Positions 48,530 to 60,269 of a stretch of 64,000 nt of DNA are shown here, in pieces; within the stretch, counting starts at the first letter, position 1; the number at the start of each line of letters is the position of its first letter. A program made the translations under genes and the position numbers. Below the pieces are notes generated by a model. It was not told where the DNA came from. It saw only the letters and a program-made list of their open reading frames with translations, and searched no databases. The stretch lies in contig NC_065577.1 of NCBI RefSeq assembly GCF_937616625.2, forward strand, positions 17,497,501 through 17,561,500, read 5' to 3'. This DNA comes from Mercurialis annua. Its lineage: Eukaryota > Streptophyta > Magnoliopsida > Malpighiales > Euphorbiaceae.

Positions 48530-49935
48530 AATGAGAATTGTCAAAGTAGGTCAATTCTTGTTAAAGAAGTGACTTACTTGAGAGAAACAACAAGAATACT
48601 GCCCAACACTAGAGGTACTCGCTTGCTGGTGGTACGGTAATTCCCTGTCCTGACCATTACCGATTAGGGTGCATGATTCTGACTTCATGCCCCCTAGTTC
48701 TGGTCTACTCCGCATTTGGTCTGGAGTAGTTCTTCCCAGTTTTCATTGAGCCTGTAGTTCTACTCCGTATTCTGTCGGAAGTTCTTAGTTGCCATAGAGT
48801 CTGGGCTGCCTGATTGTATTCCCTGTGGAATAGAGTTATAAACTCTCAGCCGTCCCGAGAGTGATTTGATGGCTCAAACCTTGGTAATTATCCTGTCTGA
48901 TACTTCTTAGGTTTCTAGAAGGGACAACATCCCCTTGGCAGTCCCAAGGGCCACCCTATTGAATGGGTGACTGGATTCCATTAATTATTCCACCCTTAAC
49001 GGATGCTGGTGTCTTTCTACCAGGCTCTGGCATCTTTCTGCCATATTTCGATGTCTCTCTATCAGTCCTTTGGGGTAATTTTGATCCTCTTGGGCTGTTA
49101 TGATGGACTGGGGTTATTCTGACACTCTGGAACTGTTCTGATCCTCTAGGGCTATTTTGATCTTCTGGGTTATTCTGATCCTTTAGGGATGTTCTGATCC
49201 TCTAGCGTTATTCTGATCATTTGGGCTATTCTAATCCCGTGGGGCTGTTATTATCCTCTAAGATTCTTTTGATCCTCTAGGGCTATTTTGATCCTCTAAG
49301 GTGTCTGTATTTCTGATTCTTACATCTTTAGTTACCCGAATTATTTGTTGATAGCCCTCTAGGTCGTCTGATTCGGAGGCACAGGGCTCTGGCAGTTTTG
49401 GAGATGGAATTATTCCATTAACCTTAGGATGGATCCTTTACATAGCTCATTTTTCCTACTATTTCCTTTTTCGAGCTTTTGCAAACCTTTCAATTTTGCA
49501 AACATTTTCTAGTTGGAAGCATGGCGCCTATTTGGGATTTTATGGAACCGTGTAGAGATCATAATCGTTAAACTATTCAGGATTCTGCTTTACTGTATAC
49601 AGGTCAAGAAATCATGCTCTTGGTATGCTTAGAGCGCCATATTTGCTCTGGATTTCAGCTCGGAGTATGTTTTTCCTGAATCTTTCTCTATTTAATTCAT
49701 GATTTTGTATTCTAAATGTTTGAAAAATGTCTAAATTTGACCCGTAAATGTGTTGAAACCTCAAAAAATATCCCTGGGGATCAAACAATAGGCAGCGAGG
49801 TAGGCAAGAGGGAGTGGCGCCTCCTCCAGTTGTCACTGGCGGTGTGGCCGTGGCGCCGGTGATGTTTGTGGTGTTGATTCGACTTTGTTTTTCTGTGTTT
49901 TATGGTGATTCTAACTTCCTGTATTGATTTTCTCT
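48530..49935. other. 3' non-coding region of the right Tat copy
   Basis: No coding frame. T-rich on the plus strand. It contains the 19-bp minisatellite at 49070-49303 and, at 48640-48960, looser repeats of phrases such as GTAGTTC and CTGGTCTACTCCG. Ends where the PMD homology begins. Confidence 0.45.
49070..49303 (-). repeat. Minisatellite, about 12 units of about 19 bp
   Basis: Degenerate units of TTCTGATCCTCTAGGGCTA on the plus strand, 16-22 bp each. It lies about 550 bp from the PPT. Tandem arrays in this place are a known feature of Tat/Ogre 3' regions. Confidence 0.8.
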
Positions 49936-52747
49936 ACATTTTTATGACAAAGAGCCGTTTTTATCTCCAGAAACTTTGTGAACATTCGAATCTGATATGA
50001 TGCTATGCACGAGTCATTCCGTGCTCGGGTAGACGAGGTTGGATTTTGCCGTTTTGCTGGTTCCCTATTCACTACTACCAGGCTTTGTGATAACACTTCG
50101 CTGGTTGCCTTGATGGAACGGTGGATAGATACTACTCATACCTTCTACCTGCCAGTAGGGGAGCTGACACTCACTCCGTTGAATTTTTTGATGATTACTG
50201 GGATGGCGTTCGGTGGTCGTCCAGTACCTTTTAACTTACTCCGTTGAAATTTACGTTTGGAGTACAAGCGTATGTATATCCGGAGACTTCTTAGTTGTAA
50301 CCCGAGTAAAAAGGGCAGGGCCCTCGCGTACGCTGCGTTATGGGATCAATACATGTAGTAAGTTCCTAAGATTGTTCTGAGGTAAACATGGCTGCCCGGG
50401 CTTTCATTTTATATCTTTTGGGTACTACGTTGTTTAGCAACTTTTGTAGTACGTTGTCTTGTGCTTCCTGCACTAAAGGACTTTGACCCGGAGGTGACCT
50501 ATGACTGGGGGTCTGCTGCGCTTGCTCACATGTACCTGAATATGGACCGGGTCGTTCGAGGAAGATCATGTATCTATAGGATGTAGCCGGTTGTGCATGT
50601 GAGTTTGACTTCTTACTCCTTTGTATTATGTATTTTGTTCTTGTTCAATTGGTTTATGTATTCTCTTTTTATAGATCTGGGCCGTTCATCTAGGCATCTT
50701 GACCGGATCTAGTGATCCTCCAGAATTGTTTTTTATGACTTTTCCCCATCGTCGCGTGGCCGAGTATCATCACTAGTTGAACAATCTAGTGTGGATCGAT
50801 GTGAGTATTTGTTCACTTGTACTTTGTGTACCCCCTTTTATATTGCATTGTCTTTTGAAGGTGAATTTTCTTTCTGTTTGTAGATAAGTTGTTCATGGAA
50901 TACCCCGACGGGGTTCAATGGCCCTAGTGGCTGCAAGGTGCTGTTGAGAGGTGGGGCATGCGTTATATGATGCATGGACCAAATTGTCGGTCATGGTTCC
51001 TAGGTGAGCGCGTTTTTTGTTGGTGGGTCAAACCTAGTGTCAGTTTTTATTCCTGGGTGAGCACGTCTTTTGTTGGTGGTCGGACCTAGTGCTCGTATGA
51101 TTCCTGTGGGACCACCATTGTCTATGTTGCGCGAGAGGGATGTCGTGACTCCTGCTCTTTGCTATGATCTTAGCGGTTACCTGTCGACGAAGCTTATATC
51201 TGTTCCCCGATGGAGCTATAAGGACGATTACGTGTCCATCCATCTTCTGAGTAGCTTTCCTCTGGTAGATGCGCTAGGATTTCCAATTTCGAGTGCCACT
51301 GACGCTCGGGTTCAGTGTGCAGCGGTGAGACCCTAGGTATGTACCTTCTTCTTGGATTTTTGTGTTTCTGGATTGCATGTTTTTGACTTATGTTTGAATG
51401 ATCTCTTAGGGAGAAGATAGGCGTATAGGCCGTACTATTCGTGCTAGGATTAATGTTCCTGGATCTCCTGGCTGGGTCCCTACTGGTGGGCAAGATGCCG
51501 CTTTTAGCATGGTTCCTGGTCTTCTGTAATACACTGTATTTTATAAGCTACGTGTAAAGGTTTTGTTAGCCGAGAATACGTAAATTAAATTTAAGCGTAA
51601 ATTTAATTTATAAGTATCCCTTCAATTATATCGTAATAATAGGAGTTTAAAATTTAAATCGAGGATTTAAATTTTAATAAAGTGATATGAACGGGATTAA
51701 TAGAACAAAAAATACGACTGAAGTCGTAAGATAAAAATATATTGATAATTAATATATCAATATACCACTCTAATTTGAGAGTTAATATTTCAGATAAAAC
51801 CCTGAAATTAAAATGTCGAAACTCGGAAGTCTCGACGTGTTATTAATGAATATAGGTTAATAAAAAAGAAAGAAAGAAATAAGAAGATGTGAGCGGTGAG
51901 AAGCGGAGGCCAAGGTTAGGAAAAAGGGCAACTTTAATCCCTAAACTTTTATTTCAATTAGTTTAATTTATAAACTAACTAGGTATTATTCATTAGTCCA
52001 AATTAAAATAAAATAATTTATAAGTCCCGAGCGAATAATTTTGGTGTCATTATTCGCGAAATAATTTGACGAAACTATCGTCAAAATTTCATGAAATTTG
52101 GACATAGAAAGTTTAAACAGGTGGGACTAATTTATACCTAATAAATCTTCCGAGATTTATTTAAGATAAAGTATAAGTCGGATGAGAATAAAAATTATAT
52201 TTTTATTTTTATAATATTTTATTAGATTTTTGGATAAATTTTTACGAAAACTGAAAATTGTTTCCGTTTGTGCTACGGACGACTAGTTTAGAAGTTGGTT
52301 TAAAGTGCATGATTGAACTAGTGCTAAACTGCACTTTTGCCAAATGTATATATACATTACATTTGAATAAAAAATGAGTCCAGCAACTCATTCTCTTTAT
52401 TTGGCAAAAAGGGAAGAGCAGCTTGCTCTCAGAAGATGATGGCAAGATTAGGGTTTCAACCCGTTACGTCCGTTTCTCGATTCTAACTCCGTTTCTTCGA
52501 CGATTACTCAAGTAATCGAGGTATTAATCCCGTATTAAACGTTTATTTTAATATATTTTGATATATATCAAATATATATACGTTTATAAACGGTTACCGT
52601 ATGGAATCAAACGTATATGTATTATTTTTGCGTTTCGAATGTGAATTCGGATAGATTGTATTGTGTATACGAGTTAGGAGCGGAAAAATGAGGTTGTAAC
52701 ACGTCGGAATGCCCCAGGAATCGAGTTTCCCCGGGGCTGTGCATGTT

Positions 52748-52903
52748 GGTGCACGGACGTGCACATATGGTGCACGAACGTGCACCAATCTGGAGGTGCA
52801 CGAACGTGCACCATCTTGGGTGCGCGACCGTGCACAATGGTGCACGACCGTGCACTAGCAAGGCGGAGCACGAACGTGCACTTAAGGTGTACGAATGTGC
52901 ACC
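52748..52903 (+). repeat. Array of GTGCACG-NN-CGTGCAC palindromes (LTR D1)
   Basis: About seven units, the best being GGTGCACGAACGTGCACC. Arms of 7-8 nt surround a two-base centre (AA, GA or AC); some units are decayed. Short frames reading CTIVHGRAPKMVHVRAP-like repeats on both strands are translations of this array, not genes. Confidence 0.85.
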
Positions 52904-53601
52904 AGGCCGATACCTAAGGAGGGGGATTCTTTCGAGGCTTTTTGCCCTATCCGTTTGAGGTAGTTTCGTTGAACTACAACGTTTTAAAATGATAACTTCT
53001 TTTAAAAGAAAGTGAAACGAGTCTTTAAACCTAAGCCTATATACATTTAAAATGAGATTTTAAAAGTAAAGTTGAACATTTAAAAAGGACTATAAAAGAG
53101 TTAAAGTCGATGTTTAACCGGTTTAAAAGAATTAGCAAACGATGTTGCTAAATAATTAGTATACGACTGTGAATTGTTTTGACAAACAAGTCTATACTAT
53201 TAAATGATTTTAATTAGGTATTGTTATACTTAAAAGGACTTCTAGAGTGAAGTCTAAATGTTTTCTTGAGATGAAAACAATTTAAATAATTTTTAAAAGA
53301 ACGAGAACATAAGTGTTAAGTATTATATGTTTTTATGATTTGTCTGGACCTAGGTTTCAGGACCTAGATGTTTATACCATATACGACGGTCCTAAGTAAT
53401 AACTTAGCAGTACTGTGAGTTTACGTGTTTACTTTTGAATATCAGTATTCAATTATTTTAAATCCATAATCGCAGTAGTATACCTTAGCCACAAAGGTCC
53501 ATTGGAACGAGCTACCTATTGGGTGGCTATAGGGTTGCGTGATCACCAACACCGATTTCTAAATGTACTTCTATCGAGGAATAGAGGTATGTCTGTCGTG
53601 T

Positions 53602-53767
53602 AAGTCATTGGGAAAGTAGATGCCCTGACTTCACGGGTAAACCTTGAGACGACAGTAATACAGTTACTGTCACGGGTTAAACTGGGATGGCAGTTTCATG
53701 ATTACGGTCCAGGTACCAGAGATACAGAATTAGACGGCATGGACTCGGGTCACGGTCTTTATTCTGT
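53602..53767 (+). other. Hairpin row in LTR D1
   Basis: AAGTCA 53602-53607 pairs with TGACTT 53626-53631. GACAGTAA 53651-53658 pairs with TTACTGTC 53664-53671. ACTGTC 53666-53671 can instead pair with GGCAGT 53689-53694 (one wobble). AAACTG 53679-53684 pairs with CAGTTT 53691-53696. ACAGAAT 53724-53730 pairs with ATTCTGT 53761-53767. Loops share CACGGGTTAAAC. Confidence 0.65.
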
Positions 53768-53843
53768 TGTCTAAAAGCTCGTGATAAGATTGTGTCTGTA
53801 AGGAAAATTGTGGACTAGGGTTTCATATGGATCAACGTTTTGG

Positions 53844-53874
<31 letters not shown>

Positions 53875-53923
53875 TTTATATATATTATGCAATTTTGGTA
53901 TTTAGCTGTAAACTGTTTACTCA

Positions 53924-53947
53924 GTCAGAAATATTTACATTTCTGAC
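53924..53947 (+). other. Stem-loop before TGACCCC (LTR D1)
   Basis: GTCAGAAAT 53924-53932 pairs with ATTTCTGAC 53939-53947, a 9-bp stem with a 6-nt loop, followed by CCC. In D2 (61377 onward) a C-to-T change in the 3' arm still allows G-U pairing. LTRs B and C have a stem of different sequence in the same place. Confidence 0.7.
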
Positions 53948-54275
53948 CCCGTTGTTGTTTCCCGTTTTTCAGGAAACAAGCTTTGCAGTCAGTCGAGCTT
54001 CCACATCCCTTCTTCAGGAAAGCTCTTCTTTGGTAATGTACATAGGATTTTGTAATCTTAGTATGCTGCAATAGTATAAGTGTAATGTGCCAGCAGCCAT
54101 GCCACTAATCCTTTGTTTAGATACTCTATAGGACCTAGTGCATGTCTGTACCTTTGGATGGCTGCTTAGTGGCAGATTGTATCTAGTTACTGAGTCGGCC
54201 TCGTGTGTTTTTGTGAGGGTCAAAAACAGTTTTTTTTATATTCGCCGGCTATGTGTAACCGGTCCGCTGTGTATT

Positions 54276-54341
54276 TTAATATGTTTAATACCACCGTTGC
54301 GAGACGCAAAGGTGTCCGCGTTATTTTATTAAACATATTAA
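54276..54341 (+). other. 15-bp inverted repeat near the LTR D1 3' end
   Basis: TTAATATGTTTAATA (54276-54290) is the exact reverse complement of TATTAAACATATTAA (54327-54341), with a 36-nt GC-richer loop. The copy in D2 (61730-61795) keeps both arms. Confidence 0.75.
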
Positions 54342-54711
54342 TGGTGGTGTGTGGTCTGGAACAGGGATGCCTATGTGTTAAGGCAAGCGAAAGATAAGTC
54401 TCTGGTTTCCAGTGATCACCACGCCAGGTTTTCAGAAGGAAGCGAGGGTTGAGATAACAAGGTTATCCGACCACTACTTCTGAAAATAAGTTTTCGCTTA
54501 TATGTGTATTTTCAGAAATCATGTTACGTTTAAACAGAAAAGTTTAACGGTATTTTCTGAAATCGGATCGTACGCGAGGTGCGATATTTTAATAATATTT
54601 GCGAAAAATTTCTAGAGGTTCTAGGCTTGCTACGGGTTTCGGAACAACCATTCCCATTCCCTAGCACCGGTCGTGACTTGGATTAGGGTGGAATTCGGGT
54701 CGTGACAAACT

Positions 54712-54723
54712 TGGTATCAGAGC
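54712..54723 (+). other. Primer-binding site of element D, tRNA-iMet
   Basis: TGGTATCAGAGC, four bases after the 5' LTR end. Confidence 0.88.
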
Positions 54724-54726
54724 AAC

Positions 54727-57700
54727 GGTTTATGTACTCGACCATCCGAAGTACTGTTGCTGATACTGTTAAGTAAGTTGTGTTCGGAGTTGTACGAATT
54801 CTTAGTAGACTATTGCAGCAACATAGGATTTGTGTCATGTCTTGATTAGTTTTCAGTTGTTGAAAACATTCAACTATAAGTAGAAATCCTTATACCTGTG
54901 TAGTGTATATGTGATGTTTGATCAGGAACATATGAGACGTTCTTATGTTTGAAACATGTCACTAATGAGGGAACATGTTAGATGTTCCTGTGTTCGAGAC
55001 GCGCTATTAGAGTTGTACGCAATGGTCAGATCAATTGACCAATATTTAAAGAAGTTGATTCTATTCGAATATAGAACAAGGCGAAGATTCTAGAGGAATC
55101 GTTTGTTCGAGAAATAGTTAGATTTTCTCTGAACTAGATGTGTAAATGTTGTGTGCTTTGTTCTATGTGTTGATGTTGTGTTACTTGTTATATGAAAAAA
55201 AAATTCGTTTTTGTGAGAGATTTGTGAGAGGTTTGGGTCCAGAGTTCGAGGAACTGCTGGCGGAACAATCTGATTCAGTGATGTATTTGGCTGGACGAGC
55301 TAGACAAATTGAGCAGCGATTGAGCTAGTTGCCTAGGAGCTACTGCCAGTTTGAACAACCCTTTCTCTGTACAACGAGGAGGGAAAGGAAAAAGAGATAG
55401 TTAAACCCCGATGCGCACGAGGAAAAGGTCTGATTATTTGAGAGGCACTACCGCCTCGACAATCATCCTCAGGTAACATTTAGGTATGTGTCTTACGTTT
55501 AAGTAAGTACGTTTATGTGTTTTATTATGAGATACTAAAACTAGAAAACAGAAGGTACAGATAGAGAATATCCTTAAACAAGAACACACATAACTAATGA
55601 ATAATAGCTGTTAATACACAGCCCGATGATGAACAATAACATAAAAGGAAAATGTTAAATAAAACACTATAAATCCTAATGTGAGGATTAGGAAAACCTT
55701 GAAATGGCACAGAGAAGTAGTTTGAAAGAAACTTGTTAAAGTTTTACTTTACACAAAACGTATAATTGTGCTCAGATGCATTAAAGGTGCATGTTGCGAA
55801 AATCACTATAGAAGAAGCATACCTGAATTTTATATATATCATATATATACATAAAATGATTTTGACTAGGGCATGCATCATATATCTTGATATATCAATA
55901 TATCAAAGAAAAGTGAATTAAGATAGCAACTGTTTGGGGATGAGAGATGTCATCACCCTGAAGCATAATTGTATGAAAAAGGTTTTGAATCGTGAATTTG
56001 AGAATTCACAATTTGTTTCAAAAGTGAAATTTAAAGAAAGGCTTGCAGGCAAAATAAATTGATTTGAAATTGTTGAGCGTCAGTGTACGCGAGACAAAAC
56101 TGTATTTGTTCAAACAAGAACTCTGTTATAGTGACAAGGTAGATGGGAAAAAGGAGTTAAAGAATAACGGTTTTTATTATAGGAATAAATATTAAAAACC
56201 TAAATTCTAATGTTTCATACCGAGACATTAGAGATTAATGAAAGTATGGGAAGAGTAGAGAAAGTGAGAATCTATATTCTTACTCAAAAATTGACTGTTA
56301 GAAGTCTAGTAGTGAACTTTTAAGGTAAATAAAAGTTCGAGAATAGACAATAGTGAATTGTCACGATTAAGATAAGAGAGTAGGATCTAATTGAACCCGA
56401 CTCGGTTTGTTTGACTTTAAGTAGTTATATGTGAACAAAGTCATACGTACGTGTTTAATTAAACGGATTGGAGATTAGTCCCATAGACAGAGCAGATGTC
56501 AGTAATGGACATATCTCTTGAATCCATACGAGTGGTTAGATAAACCATAATTCATATGTCTGAGTGGAGTAAATCTCAGCACTTAAATGATAAATAACAA
56601 TGAAATATCTAAGAGAAAGATTATGAAAGGAAGTATGAGTATTCTCAGAACCAAGTAGATACACTACTAGTTCTGATATAAGCAAAGAGGATTAATGAAT
56701 ATGTTATTGACTGACGGAGTTGGTTAAGTTGTGTTAACAGATATTCATTAAGAAAATGATTAACAAATCATAAAATGAATAAATAATATACTCAAAACAG
56801 TATATCAAACCTTGAACCAACATAAGATAAAGATGTTGTCAAGGTGCAAATGAAATGGAGATAGTGAATTGGACAAGTAGTTTCAGATGTTGTCTGAAAG
56901 CTAACAGGGTGTAGTAAAACCCTAATAACTTATGATCGAACAGTTAGATCGGTTTGATATTGGAATATGATAGTCCCATGACGATTATCTAAGTTTTAAC
57001 CGTTGCGATCGTCAAACGGAGAGTTAGAAGATGCTCGATGATGAAGATATTGTCATGGAACTTGCACGAAATTTTGGCGGTAAGTCAAAAGTGCAAGTGA
57101 CAATAATAAGAAGTGTAAACTTTAATTAACTTGGAATTATCAACATAAGCTCTATATATGTATGTAAATGAATTTGAAAACTATGATGAGACGGTAGTTT
57201 CAAAAGATAAAAATTCCAAGAACCGAGCCTTATGACTATGAGGTCTAGGCTGGCTGGTAATGGAATATACATGTAGTGTACATGTATTTTCAATGTCGGG
57301 CCATAAATACATAAAGTATGACCGACTAAAAGTGAAAAATGTTTAATAAACATTTAATCTCAAAGGGAAATGTTTTGAAAACGGAGCTAGAGTTGATAGT
57401 CAGTTAATTAAATACGAAAGTAACAGCTATAGTATAGTTATGACAACTGTTTGCTGTGAATAAGGAGAATATGTATATGAGAAAGAGGCTAATGAGTCTA
57501 ATTAACCTTGGAAATACAGAAAACTAGTGGCGAAAGTATAGTTTTGCGGTGACTGTGAATGAGTTAGGAAGGTGTTTCATGGGAGATGATTAGGTTATAA
57601 CCTACACTGACACCCATACAACCACATCATTAGTGAGAGGAACCCAGCGATTCAATCTGTAACAGGAAGTTACTATAGATTGATGAGGGAATAAAAGACA

Positions 57701-58854
57701 TTCTATACAAGATATAGAATCATGAGAGAAGTATATGATGATTAGTCTGTTACGGACCAAAGAGTTCAAACAGATACAAAGGGTAAGGTTAGAGATTAAA
57801 AACACTTAACCAACATTACCCTAAAACGAGTAAAAGATATGAAAAATTTATAATAAGATTAAAAATCTTAATGATAAAAAAGGTACAATAAAATGTACAA
57901 CTAATAATAAACAGCGAAAAAGAAAGTTCAAGGAATAAAAAGAAAGTAAATTCAAAGGTGATATCATAAGACTTGGTAACAAGTTGATATCCCAGAAATG
58001 AGTTCAAAGCTTCTACTGTCTATAACGAAGTACAACGAAAAGAAAAAGTAATAAGATGTAATAAGAATACAAGTTTGGCTAGTAGCCAACTTTAATGATG
58101 ATTTTGGAAACCAAAAAGAGGTCGGATTGAGTTCGACTCTTCATGAAAGTTGTTGATTGGATGTCAAAATATAGGAATATGAAATAATATTCGAAAAAAG
58201 ACTGATTTAAATGCTTGGTTCATCGGCTTCGAAAACAGCCATGACGGCAGTTTTGCAGTCTTTCAAAATTAGCTCGAAGAGGCAACTTTGAGATAGATTT
58301 CTGATACCTTCGAGAAAGAATCTAAACTCGAAGTCTGAATGGAAGTTGTAGAACGCGTTGCCTACTATAGAAATATCAAGTTTATTTGGTAATAGGATGC
58401 TTCAGAATAAGCGATCCGGGTAGCCGAAGTAGGCTCGAAAAAAAAATTAAAAAAATAAATAAATAACATAAGTGAATAATTCGAGGTTAATGAGTACCAA
58501 GGATTATGATAATAGAAGTCAAGGTTATAGGTTGAAAACCTATAAGTAAAAGTAAAGTGAAATGAGAAGTAAAACGATTGAGATATATGAGCTGTAGTTA
58601 GAAGAGAACTGCAAGGTGCTAATATAAGCATTCGTATACTAGTAAAATAAAAGTATATTATTTATTAGACAAAGTAAATACGAGGTTAAAAGTTAAAATA
58701 CAGAAGATAGTGCACAACTGTGCAATTGTGCACAGCAGTTGTGCCATATATGACAGTAGTAATATTTATGCTATGAGAAGCATAAAACAATGAATAGAAA
58801 GAATATTGTTGGTTGTATAAGTAAAACAAAAGGTGTATGTAAACGAATTTATAT
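54727..58854 (+). other. Internal region of element D, nearly non-coding
   Basis: About 4.1 kb, A/G-rich in the sense strand, with no protease, RT, RNase H or integrase motif. Apart from the gag remnant at 55203-55328 only short chance frames occur. Confidence 0.65.
55203..55328 (+). pseudogene. gag: Gag remnant in element D
   Basis: About 42 codons: RFCERFVRGLGPEFEELL, then YLAGRARQIEQRLS. This is the RFVKGLGP capsid segment seen in the gag of E (near 43970) and A (near 2690). The start codon 57 nt upstream (55146) belongs to unrelated sequence. It is too short to be functional, but it places D in the Tekay lineage. Confidence 0.72.
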
Positions 58855-58867
58855 AAGGGGGAGAAAA
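58855..58867 (+). other. Polypurine tract of element D
   Basis: AAGGGGGAGAAAA stands directly before the 3' LTR start TGTAATACC. Confidence 0.85.
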
Positions 58868-59189
58868 TGTAATACCTCGTATTTTATAAGCTACGTGTAA
58901 AGGTTTTATTAGCCGGAAATACGTAAATTAAATCAAAGCGTAAATTTAATTTATAAGTATCCCTAAAATTATATCGTAATAATAGAAGTTTAAAATTTAA
59001 ATCGAGGATTTAAATTTTAATAAAGCGATATGAACGGGATTAATAGAACAGAAAATACGACTGGAGTCGTAAAATAAAAATATATTGATAATTAATATAT
59101 CAATATACCACTCTAATTCGAAGTTTAATATTTCGGATAAAACCCCGAAATTAAAATGTCCAAACTCGGAAGTCTCGACGTGTTATTAA

Positions 59190-59192
<3 letters not shown>

Positions 59193-59242
<50 letters not shown>
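59193..59242. repeat. (TA)n microsatellite in LTR D2
   Basis: About 25 TA dinucleotides, absent at the matching place in D1 (near 51855), so it arose after insertion. Confidence 0.9.
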
Positions 59243-59244
<2 letters not shown>

Positions 59245-60114
59245 CAAAAGAAAGAAAGAGATAAGAAGATGTGAGCGGTGAGAAGTGGAGGCCAAGGTTA
59301 GGAAAAAGGGCAACTTTAATCCCTAAACTTTTATTTCAATTAATTTTAATTATAAACTAATTAGGTATTATTCGTTAGTTCAAATTAAAATAAAATAATT
59401 TATAAGTGCCGAGCGAATAATTTTGGTGTCATTATTCGCGAAATAATTTGATGAAGCTATCGTCAAAGTTTCATGAAATTTGGACATAGAAAGTTTAATC
59501 AAGTGGGACTAATTTAGACCTAATAAACCTTTCGAGATTTATTTAAAATAAAATATAAGTTGGATGAGAATAAAAATTATTATATTTAATTATATTTTTG
59601 GATAACTTTTTACGAAAATTTAAAATTATTTCCGTTTGGGCTACGGACGACTAATTTAGAAGTTGGTATAAAGTGCATGATTGAGCTAGTACTAAACTGT
59701 ACTTTTGCCAAATGTATATATACATTAAATTTGAATCAAAAATGAGTCCAGCAACTCATTCTCTTCATTTGGCAAAAAGGGAAGAGCAGGTTGCTCTCAG
59801 AAGATGATGGCGAGATTAGGGTTTCGACCCGTTTCGTCCGTTTCTCGATTCTTACTCTGTTTCTTCGACGATTACTCAAGTAATCGAGGTATTAATCCCG
59901 TATTAAATATTTATTTTAATATATTTTGATATTTATCGAATATATATACGTTTATAAACGGTTACCGTATCAAATCAAACGTATACGTATTATTTTTGCG
60001 TTTCGAATGTTAATTCAGATAGATTGGATTGTGTATTCATGTTAGGAGCGGAAAAATGAAGTTGTAGCACGTCGAAATGCCCCAGGAATTGAGTTCCCCG
60101 GGGCTGTGCACGTT

Positions 60115-60269
60115 GGTGCACGGACGTGCACATATGGTGCACGAACGTGCACCAATCTGGAGGTGCACAAACGTGCACCATCTAGGGTGCACGACCGTGC
60201 ACAATGGTGCACGACCGTGCACTAGAAAGGGGAGCACGAACGTGCACCCAAGGTGTACGAACGTGCACC
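60115..60269 (+). repeat. Palindrome array in LTR D2
   Basis: Same units as in D1 (52748-52903), for example GGTGCACGAACGTGCACC and GTGCACGACCGTGCAC. Confidence 0.85.

Larger units (their letters stand above)
51525..54707 (+). repeat. LTR D1 (5' LTR, 3183 bp)
   Basis: Starts TGTAATACACTG and ends GGGTCGTGACA. In order it holds a possible TATA (TGTATATATACAT near 52344), the palindrome array (52748-52903), the hairpin row (53602-53767), an (AT)n run (53850-53875), a stem-loop at 53924-53947 before ACCCC, a 15-bp inverted repeat (54276-54341) and the U5-end motif. It lacks about 93 nt present in D2 (60746-60840). Confidence 0.92.

Noticed and set aside
49060..49310. CRISPR array
   Set aside because: The units are degenerate 19-bp tandem repeats without spacers, in a plant retrotransposon.
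52594..52958. Overlapping frames on both strands reading RAPLCTVVHP-like repeats
   Set aside because: They are six-frame translations of the GTGCACG palindrome array; the array looks open in many frames. Same for 59990-60283.
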